From an uncultured Alphaproteobacteria bacterium (GTDB lineage: Bacteria; Pseudomonadota; Alphaproteobacteria; CAAHEQ01; UBA3637): DNA of 11,836 bases. Below are positions 6,511-11,836 of the stretch, one piece after another (position 1 is the stretch's first letter; every line of letters starts with the position of its first letter). The position numbers and the translations under genes were made by a program. Under the pieces are notes generated by a model, which searched no databases, was not told the origin of the DNA, and saw nothing but the letters and a program-made list of their open reading frames with translations. The stretch is from NCBI GenBank assembly GCA_937888725.1, contig CALARE010000003.1, positions 1-11,836 of the forward strand. The letters are read 5' to 3'.

Positions 6511-7134
6511 TTACAAAACATCTTTTAATTTTGATAACGAATCAACAGCAATATCTGGCTTAATTGACTCAAACTCAGGAGTATTTGGATTTGTCCAAAC
6601 AAGAATTCCTTTCCCATTTGAATAATTATGCCCCATTGAAATATCCGCTTTGCCATCACCAATAGAATATATTTCATTAGGGGTATATCCTTGAATAGCT
6701 GAATCCGTAAATTCTTTAGATGGTTTATCATTATCAAAATCTTCGGCACCAACAATCTTATCAAAAAAAGAAGTCATACCCAAAGTTTCAACCTCATTAC
6801 GCAAAATGTTACCAGCTTTATTACTTGCTAATACATTAATATATCCTTTATCTTTAGCATATTGCATAATTTCTTGTGCACCATCTTTTAATGTAATTTC
6901 AGCGGCACTTTTTTCATATGCAGCAAGGAATATCTTTCTTGCTTCAACCGCATTTTCAGCCCCCACCAAATTGGCAATCAAATTACGACCTGATGTATTC
7001 ATTGCAATTTTTGCGTCATCAGCTGTCCATGGTTCTAAATTATATGCTTGACGCATCACATTTTGAGCTGCCAAAATTGCCCCAAAAGTGTCAACCAAAG
7101 TATTATCCCAATCCCATAAAATTAATTTTGTCAT
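6511..7134 (-). CDS. HAD-superfamily phosphatase, phosphoglycolate phosphatase-like
   Basis: A 207-residue cytoplasmic hydrolase with all four HAD motifs. Motif I is DWDNTLVDT (8-16), with nucleophile D8 and acid D10. Motif II is ASNK (S104), motif III is K137 in DNDKPSK, and motif IV is IGDGKADISMG (D160, D164). The helical cap lies between about residues 17 and 85, as in subfamily IA (Gph-like) enzymes. The substrate cannot be told from sequence; phosphoglycolate or another small phosphate ester is the usual guess. Motif I has W rather than F or L after the nucleophile, which is seen in some HAD proteins. AAGGAGAG about 9 nt upstream supports the ATG at 7132-7134. It lies behind the rpsT terminator, so it either has its own promoter or lives on read-through. 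Confidence 0.88.
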   Translation of the reverse strand: MTKLILWDWDNTLVDTFGAILAAQNVMRQAYNLEPWTADDAKIAMNTSGRNLIANLVGAENAVEARKIFLAAYEKSAAEITLKDGAQEIMQYAKDKGYINVLASNKAGNILRNEVETLGMTSFFDKIVGAEDFDNDKPSKEFTDSAIQGYTPNEIYSIGDGKADISMGHNYSNGKGILVWTNPNTPEFESIKPDIAVDSLSKLKDVL

Positions 7135-7156
7135 TATACCATACTCTCCTTTCCAT

Positions 7157-7182
7157 AAAAAAAAGCACCCTTAAGTGCTTTT
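7157..7182 (-). terminator. Intrinsic terminator after rpsT
   Basis: On the minus strand AAAAGCAC and GTGCTTTT (7161-7182) form an 8-bp stem with a 6-nt loop, followed by a T run. It lies about 25 nt after the rpsT stop. Confidence 0.88.
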
Positions 7183-7207
7183 AATTTTTTGTGGCAACAT
7201 GTAAAAC

Positions 7208-7468
7208 TTACATTCCTTTAACAGCTGCAGCCAAACGAGAAATTTTGCGAGAAGCTGTTTTTTTATGAACTGTATTTCTAACACCTGCACGAGCCCAAGC
7301 TGATTCAGCTACCTTGAAAGCTGCTTGTGCAGCTTCTTTATCCCCAGCTAAAATAGCAGCACGAACTTTTTTAGTTGCTGTTCTAACTGAGTTTAAACGA
7401 TCAGCATTAACTCTTTCTTTTTTAGTGTTACGTCTTACACGTGTTTTTGCCGATTTAATATTGGCCAT
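7208..7468 (-). CDS. rpsT: 30S ribosomal protein S20
   Basis: S20 binds 16S rRNA early in 30S assembly. The 86-residue protein begins with the family signature MANIKSAKTRVRRN, is rich in K, R and A, and ends with a typical KGM-type tail. The E. coli protein has 87 residues, so the length is normal. I start at the ATG at 7466-7468. A longer in-frame start at 7483 would turn the ribosome binding site (GAGG, 9 nt upstream) into coding sequence. The gene has its own promoter (7510-7538) and terminator (7157-7182), so it is a single-gene unit, as rpsT often is. Confidence 0.97.
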   Translation of the reverse strand: MANIKSAKTRVRRNTKKERVNADRLNSVRTATKKVRAAILAGDKEAAQAAFKVAESAWARAGVRNTVHKKTASRKISRLAAAVKGM

Positions 7469-7509
7469 ATTTATATTCCTCAATTGAAAAATTTTAAATT
7501 TAGGGTTTT

Positions 7510-7538
7510 CTTATACTACAAACGAATCAAAAAGTCAA
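7510..7538 (-). promoter_or_regulatory. Sigma-70-like promoter of rpsT
   Basis: On the minus strand TTGACT (7533-7538), a 17-bp spacer and TATAAG (7510-7515) each differ from consensus by one base. The predicted start near 7503 gives a leader of about 35 nt. Confidence 0.8.
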
Positions 7539-7577
7539 GCAATTTTATCAACTTTTGCCAAGAAATGCCTTTTAACA

Positions 7578-7946
7578 CTATCTATTATCTGTTAAAAATA
7601 TTTCAAATCTAACTTTTGCTGGTTTTTTATTCTTTAAAATAACAATATTTAACGTGTCATTTTGACGAACAAAAGACCCTGTTTCAACCTTTTTCCAGCC
7701 CATTTGGGGTAAAACATTTTCATAAAACAAAAGAACATCATCCCCCGTCTTATTTTTAATTATACCATCGAGTGAAAGAACCTGTCCAGTTGGCGTATCA
7801 AAATCCATCTGTTCGCTGACACTCATTTTCATTCCATCCATTAAAGGAATATCACTTGTATTTGTCAGAAAAGAATTATCTGCAAAAACAGGATTTATAA
7901 AAATGCTTATTAAAAGAAAAAACACACCCACAAAATGCATTTTCAT
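7578..7946 (-). CDS. Small exported conserved protein of unknown function
   Basis: A 122-residue protein with a signal peptide MKMHFVGVFFLLISIFINPVFA, cleaved before D23, so the mature ~100-residue domain is periplasmic. The motif MDFDTPTGQVLSLDG (47-61) followed by VLLFYENVLPQMGWKKVETGSFVRQNDTLNIVI (71-103) has a D-x-P-x-G-x-(I/V) ... F-Y-x5-L-P-x2-G-W pattern that I associate with short exported proteins of Alphaproteobacteria; no function is known to me. The ATG shares one base with the TAA stop of the upstream Sel1 gene (TAATG), so translation is coupled. The two products likely act in the same compartment. An in-frame ATG two codons later is also possible. Confidence 0.75.
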   Translation of the reverse strand: MKMHFVGVFFLLISIFINPVFADNSFLTNTSDIPLMDGMKMSVSEQMDFDTPTGQVLSLDGIIKNKTGDDVLLFYENVLPQMGWKKVETGSFVRQNDTLNIVILKNKKPAKVRFEIFLTDNR

Positions 7947-8632
7947 TACATTCTATCACTTTCAGAAAAATGAGTCGTTGATGTATTTTGAGATTTATTC
8001 TTAGCATCCAACATAGGTTCTGGAACCTTAACTTCTGGAGCAACAAATTTAATACCTAACATGTCATCAATTTCTTTATTAATTTGTTCAAGTTTCGCCT
8101 TTTTTTTATCCAATTCTTGACTAAGAACTGCCAAACTATCCGTTTTACGCTGTGTTAAACTTGGCAAAATAGCTTGAATAGATTGCGTCGCCATATCAAT
8201 ATCAGTTGTTGACAAAAGTTGCTCTAATGTTAACGCCATTTGTTCTGCTTTTTTATGCCCATGTAAAGCGGCTAAAAATGCCCATTTATAAGCAGCTAAA
8301 TCATTTTGCAAAAAAACAATCCCTTTATTGTACATTTGTGCCAAACGATATTGTGCATCAACATGCCCTTGCAGTGCTGCAGATAAAAAGCAATATGCAG
8401 CATTGTTTTTTTCTTTCCCTTTTTCAAGTAAAAATGATTCACCATAATCATACAATTCATCAGGTGTTGGTAAGAACACACCACCCCTTGTTTCATCAAA
8501 CTGACCATCACATTGCAAAGGGATATCAAGCTGTTCCCCATTTGCATCATATGACCAAAACGCTGTTTGAGCTTTCAAGTTAATTGATACATAGCAACAC
8601 ACTATAAATAAAGTTAGTTTTAAAAATTTCAT
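7946..8632 (-). CDS. Exported Sel1-repeat protein with C-terminal coiled coil
   Basis: A 228-residue protein with a signal peptide (about 1-21, cut after KA before QTAFW). Two Sel1-like repeats lie at about 62-92 (ending AALQGHVDAQ) and 94-130 (YRLAQMYNKG to AALHGHKKAE). A charged coiled-coil segment lies at about 161-192 (SQELDKKKAKLEQINKEIDD), followed by a low-complexity tail. Sel1 repeats mediate protein-protein contacts, often in the envelope. The partner is unknown; the coupled downstream exported protein is one candidate. AAAGGATAGCC precedes the ATG. No clear promoter is visible between it and the binding-protein gene upstream (103-bp gap). Confidence 0.8.
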   Translation of the reverse strand: MKFLKLTLFIVCCYVSINLKAQTAFWSYDANGEQLDIPLQCDGQFDETRGGVFLPTPDELYDYGESFLLEKGKEKNNAAYCFLSAALQGHVDAQYRLAQMYNKGIVFLQNDLAAYKWAFLAALHGHKKAEQMALTLEQLLSTTDIDMATQSIQAILPSLTQRKTDSLAVLSQELDKKKAKLEQINKEIDDMLGIKFVAPEVKVPEPMLDAKNKSQNTSTTHFSESDRM

Positions 8633-8717
8633 TGGCTATCCTTTATTTTAAAAACATCACTACATAAAAGATAAAATTTTTTTTATCATATAGCAAGTTA
8701 AAAATAAACCTCTTAAA

Positions 8718-8734
8718 AAAAAGCACTACTTTTT
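8718..8734 (-). terminator. Weak AT-rich terminator after the YejA-like gene
   Basis: On the minus strand AAAAAG and CTTTTT pair around loop TAGTG, with extra T residues after. The stem is AT-only except for one G-C pair, so it is weak. Confidence 0.35.
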
Positions 8735-8735
8735 A

Positions 8736-10526
8736 TCAAATTTTCCACCATGTTAAAATACTAACACCTTTTAACGGAACATCTGTTGGCATTGCAATTG
8801 TGTTTTGATACATATATCTGTGATACGGTGTATACCAATGAGGAATGACAATATGCTCATTCAATAAAACCCTATCTAAAGCGTGAACGGCTGTTATTAA
8901 TTCATCTTCACTTCCTGACTGGATAATCGTTTCAATCAAAGAATCAATAATCGGGCTTTTAATACCACTATAATTCATTGAACCATGACTATCGGCAGCC
9001 GACGAACTCCAAAAATAACGTTGTTCATTCCCTGGTGACAAAGATTGCCCCCAAACGCTTACAATCATATCATATTCAAAAGTATCGAGTCGATTTTTAT
9101 ATTGCAATAAATCAACTATACGGATAGTTGCTTGAATCCCCAATCGTTTTAATTTTCCAACAAAAGGCAATGTGATTCTTTCCCAAGCAGCTGCAGAAGC
9201 CGTATCGATTAAAATTTCAAAAGTAAACAATTCGCCATCTTTTTCTAACAAACCTTTATCATTAACCTGCCACCCCGATTCTTTTAATAATTCCATCGAT
9301 TGATATAAACGCTCCCGAGCATTACGCCCATCTTTTTGATACAATGGTTCAAAAACAGATTTATCCAACTGTGATTTAAAAGGTAACAAAAGTTTTAATT
9401 CTTTTTCATCAGGTAAAACGGGAGCTTTTAGGTATGAATTATCAAAAAAACTTGTTGTTCGTGCATATAAACCATGAAAGAGATTTTGATTCATCCAATC
9501 AAAATCAAAGGCTAAAGAAAGAGCTTTTCGCACATTTTTATCTTGAAACAATGGTTTTCTCAAATTAAAAACAAACCCCTGCATACCGCTTGGCAAATGA
9601 TACTCAAAACTTTTGAGCTTAATTCGTCCATTGAGAACATTTTTTTCTTGTTGAAAATTTGCCCATTTTTTAGCCTCATTTTCAAGACGCACATCAAATT
9701 CGCCCGCCTTAAAAGCCTCTAATGCAATGGTCGTATCACGATAATAATCAAAATGAAATTTATCAAAATGATAAAAGCCTTTATTCACGTTTAAATTTTT
9801 TGCCCAATAAGAGGGATTTTTTTGATAGGTAATTGAACGCCCAGCATTAAACGTTTCAATAATATAAGGCCCACTTGAAACTGGTATATCCAAAGATGTT
9901 TTATCAAAATCCCGTTCTTGCCACCATTTTTTAGATAAAACAGGTAATTCGCCCAAAATAAAAGGCAATTCACGATTTTCAATATCCTTATAAAAATAAA
10001 AAACAATCGTATTTGCATCTTTAACTTCCACACGTTCAACATCCCGATAATAATAACGATATGTTGGAGCTCCTTTTGTTTTTAATATTTCAAATGAAAA
10101 AGCAACATCATCTGCGGTAATTGAAGAACCGTCATTAAAAGTTGCTTTAGGATTAATATGAAAAGCAACGCCTTGATTTTTTGGCAAAATTGCTATCCCA
10201 TCAGCTATTAACCCATAAAGAGAAAAAGACTCATCCGCACTTTGTTTCATAAGAGAATCATGTGTTAAACCAATTCCTGCGGGGGAAATACCATTAACCG
10301 AGAATGGATTAAAAGAATCGTACGAACCAAATGATGCCTGTTTTAATGTACCACCATCTGGTGCTGAAACATTCACATAATCAAATGCCAAAAAACCATT
10401 TTTATACTTTGGCTCACCATACATTGACACCGCTGATTTAAAAGAATAATTTTCAGCCCATGATATAAATGAAAAAAATACAAGAAATAAAAATAATACG
10501 ATTTTTGAAATAACAGGCAAAATCAA
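8736..10526 (-). CDS. yejA: Periplasmic peptide-binding protein of an ABC importer, YejA-like (SBP family 5)
   Basis: An extracellular solute-binding protein of family 5. The conserved opening is YGEPKYKNGFLAFDYVNVSAPDGGTLK, followed by SFGSYDSFNPFSVNG. The family 5 block FHINPKATFNDGSSITADDVAFSFEIL is also present. This wording is characteristic of YejA, the receptor of the YejABEF importer for oligopeptides and microcin C-type peptides. I choose a TTG start at 10524-10526: AAGGA lies 8 nt upstream and the product begins with a clean signal peptide (ILPVISKIVLFLFLVFFSFISWA, then ENYSF). An earlier in-frame TTG at 10554-10556 lacks a ribosome binding site. Length is then 596 residues, normal for YejA. 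The stop is TGA. No permease or ATPase genes lie beside it in this window. Confidence 0.88.
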   Translation of the reverse strand: MILPVISKIVLFLFLVFFSFISWAENYSFKSAVSMYGEPKYKNGFLAFDYVNVSAPDGGTLKQASFGSYDSFNPFSVNGISPAGIGLTHDSLMKQSADESFSLYGLIADGIAILPKNQGVAFHINPKATFNDGSSITADDVAFSFEILKTKGAPTYRYYYRDVERVEVKDANTIVFYFYKDIENRELPFILGELPVLSKKWWQERDFDKTSLDIPVSSGPYIIETFNAGRSITYQKNPSYWAKNLNVNKGFYHFDKFHFDYYRDTTIALEAFKAGEFDVRLENEAKKWANFQQEKNVLNGRIKLKSFEYHLPSGMQGFVFNLRKPLFQDKNVRKALSLAFDFDWMNQNLFHGLYARTTSFFDNSYLKAPVLPDEKELKLLLPFKSQLDKSVFEPLYQKDGRNARERLYQSMELLKESGWQVNDKGLLEKDGELFTFEILIDTASAAAWERITLPFVGKLKRLGIQATIRIVDLLQYKNRLDTFEYDMIVSVWGQSLSPGNEQRYFWSSSAADSHGSMNYSGIKSPIIDSLIETIIQSGSEDELITAVHALDRVLLNEHIVIPHWYTPYHRYMYQNTIAMPTDVPLKGVSILTWWKI

Positions 10527-10589
10527 GCAAAAATTCCTTTTCAAATGAACGAACAAATATTTCGTTTTTGTTAAAAACAGATAAAATAC

Positions 10590-10618
10590 TAGACTTTTTT
10601 GAGTATAATCTCTATAAT
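10590..10618 (+). promoter_or_regulatory. Predicted promoter of accA
   Basis: TAGACT (10590-10595), a 17-bp spacer and a perfect TATAAT (10613-10618). A second TATAAT sits at 10604-10609 with a poor -35. The predicted start near 10625 gives a leader of about 24 nt. Confidence 0.6.
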
Positions 10619-10630
10619 ATGAAAAATCAA
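10602..10630 (-). promoter_or_regulatory. Predicted promoter of the YejA-like gene
   Basis: On the minus strand TTGATT (10625-10630), a 17-bp spacer and TATACT (10602-10607) match the sigma-70 pattern with two and one mismatches. It overlaps the accA promoter on the other strand. Confidence 0.5.
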
Positions 10631-10648
10631 ACTATTAAAGGATAAAAA

Positions 10649-11602
10649 ATGCAATATTTAGATTTTGAACAACAAATACTTGAAATTGATACCCGATTAG
10701 CAGATGTAAATGCTGATGTAACCCGCTCTGATACTGAGAAAAAGGAAGAAACATCTCGTTTGATAAAAAAGAAGGAAAAGACCATCGAATCCATTTACAC
10801 AAACTTAACGCCATGGCAAAAATCCGCCGTTGCACGTCATGAAAACAGACCTCACACATCTGATTATATTAATAGTATTTTTCAAAATTTCTCTATTCTT
10901 TCTGGGGATAGAGCTTTTGCAGATGACAAGGCTATTATTGGTGGGTTTGCCGAATTTGATGGGCAAACCGTTATGGTTATTGGGCACGAAAAAGGGCACG
11001 ATACCGAAAGTCGCCTTGCTCACAATTTTGGTATGGCAAAACCAGAAGGATATCGAAAAGCTATTCGCTTAATGAAACTTGCTGAACAATTTAATGTACC
11101 AGTTATTACATTGGTAGACACAGCTGGAGCATTCCCTGGGATGGAGGGGGAAGAACGCGGTCAAGGACAAGCAATTGCAGCATCAACAGAAGCATGCCTT
11201 GATTTAAAAGTTCCACTCATCTGTTGCATTATTGGTGAAGGGGGATCAGGTGGTGCAATTGCTCTTGCCTCTGGTAATAAAGTTTTAATGCTAGAAAATT
11301 CTATTTATTCCGTCATTTCACCTGAAGGGTGTGCCTCAATTTTATGGAAAGATGCAAAAATGGCATCTAAAGCGGCAGAAATTCTTAATTTAACTGCTAC
11401 AGATTTACTCCGACTTGGCATAATTGATGAGGTTGTTCCAGAACCATTGGGCGGTGCACATCGTTACCCACAAGAAACGATGGGTGCACTTGCAAGTGCG
11501 ATTAAAAAACATCTTGATTCGCTAAAATCGCATACACCTGATGAATTAAAAACGATGCGCCATGACAAATTTTTAGCCATGACACGCTTACCTGAGGAAT
11601 AA
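10649..11602 (+). CDS. accA: Acetyl-CoA carboxylase, carboxyltransferase subunit alpha
   Basis: AccA pairs with AccD to move the carboxyl group from biotin to acetyl-CoA, giving malonyl-CoA for fatty acid synthesis in the cytoplasm. The 317-residue length matches E. coli AccA (319). The N-terminal LDFEQQILEID and the helical linker are typical. LTPWQKSAVARHENRPHTSDYI (53-74), the crotonase-like core GDRAFADDKAIIGGFAEFDG (86-105), KPEGYRKAIRLMKLAEQF (131-148), the VDTAGAFPG loop (156-164), GEGGSGGAIALA (197-208) and SVISPEGCASILWKD (221-235) are all intact. AAAGGA lies about 8 nt before the ATG. The gene stands alone, divergent from the YejA-like gene. It is a routine housekeeping enzyme. Confidence 0.97.
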   Translation: MQYLDFEQQILEIDTRLADVNADVTRSDTEKKEETSRLIKKKEKTIESIYTNLTPWQKSAVARHENRPHTSDYINSIFQNFSILSGDRAFADDKAIIGGFAEFDGQTVMVIGHEKGHDTESRLAHNFGMAKPEGYRKAIRLMKLAEQFNVPVITLVDTAGAFPGMEGEERGQGQAIAASTEACLDLKVPLICCIIGEGGSGGAIALASGNKVLMLENSIYSVISPEGCASILWKDAKMASKAAEILNLTATDLLRLGIIDEVVPEPLGGAHRYPQETMGALASAIKKHLDSLKSHTPDELKTMRHDKFLAMTRLPEE

Positions 11603-11630
11603 AATTCATCGTACCAACACATGAAAAAGT

Positions 11631-11647
11631 AATCTAAAGATTTTTTT
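11631..11647 (+). terminator. Weak terminator candidate after accA
   Basis: AATC and GATT form a 4-bp stem with a 4-nt loop, followed by a T run. The stem is short. A longer alternative pairs the T run and CC with GGGAAAAA at about 11661-11668. Confidence 0.3.
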
Positions 11648-11836
11648 CCTTTTAAAAAGTGGGAAAAATAAATATGTTGAAAATGAAGTGGCACGACAAA
11701 AACGCCATTATATCGCAGTGTTATCTCTCAATGTCCCAAAGTGCGAAAGCACTACTTTAACCTCGATGTAATGGATATGTTAAGAGCCAGCGTAAAATAG
11801 CCAAATATAGATGGAATCACCGAGCGACTAGTACAT
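11648..11836. other. Gene-poor right end with a small GNRA-type hairpin and an open tail on the minus strand
   Basis: No complete gene is visible. The minus strand is open from the window edge to a TAG at 11752-11754 (27 sense codons, ending in SITSRLK). It uses codons such as CGC, TCG, GTG, CTG and AGG that are rare in the neighbouring genes, so it may be the end of a foreign or mobile gene. GTGC-GAAA-GCAC (11741-11752) is a perfect hairpin with a GNRA tetraloop, overlapping that stop. From about 11695 the sequence looks less AT-rich than the rest. Nothing more can be decided without the sequence beyond the edge. Confidence 0.25.

Noticed and set aside
7469..7483. Five-residue N-terminal extension of S20 (MRNIN)
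   Set aside because: MANIKSAK is the standard S20 start, and the extension overlaps the GAGG ribosome binding site.
8206..8583. 125-codon plus-strand frame inside the Sel1 gene
   Set aside because: It is a His-rich low-quality translation antisense to a well-supported gene with signal peptide and repeats.
10527..10556. Ten-residue longer start of the YejA-like protein (TTG at 10554-10556)
   Set aside because: It has no ribosome binding site. The TTG at 10524-10526 has AAGGA at 8 nt and gives a cleaner signal peptide.

Overview
The window looks like chromosomal DNA from an AT-rich alphaproteobacterium. The support is indirect. EF-Tu, S20 and AccA are bacterial and housekeeping. A family-4-like uracil-DNA glycosylase homologue, a YejA-type peptide-binding protein, a DmeF-type cation exporter and a short exported FY-x5-LP-x2-GW protein are all types I associate with Alphaproteobacteria. 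Signal peptides and an outer-membrane beta-barrel show a Gram-negative envelope. Strong AT bias and A/T-ending codons would fit a host-associated or gut lineage, but the genus cannot be read from the sequence. The standard code fits: TGA is used as a stop.

Left part (1-2408, minus strand): a translation operon reads tRNA-Tyr, tRNA-Gly, tuf (EF-Tu, cut by the window edge) from a near-consensus promoter at 578-606. Upstream of it lies a large exported TPR protein.

Centre (2492-5681, plus strand): a degenerate uracil-DNA-glycosylase homologue is followed 17 bp later by serS, which ends at a strong terminator. A gene-poor stretch of about 465 bp follows. Its right half has a near-consensus promoter, about 185 nt of nested inverted repeats and an intrinsic terminator, all just ahead of a small outer-membrane beta-barrel gene. 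This is the best candidate in the window for an undescribed element: either a structured leader with attenuation or a free small RNA.

Right-centre (5690-8632, minus strand): a DmeF-like exporter without the usual C-terminal domain, a HAD phosphatase, rpsT with its own promoter and terminator, and a translationally coupled pair of exported proteins (a Sel1-repeat protein and a small conserved protein).

Right end: a YejA-like periplasmic binding protein (minus) and accA (plus) diverge from about 90 bp in which the two predicted promoters overlap. After accA, the last 230 bases hold no complete gene. The final ~140 bases look less AT-rich and carry only a 27-codon open tail running off the window.

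No CRISPR array, complete mobile element or defence system is visible. Most of the window is ordinary housekeeping sequence.
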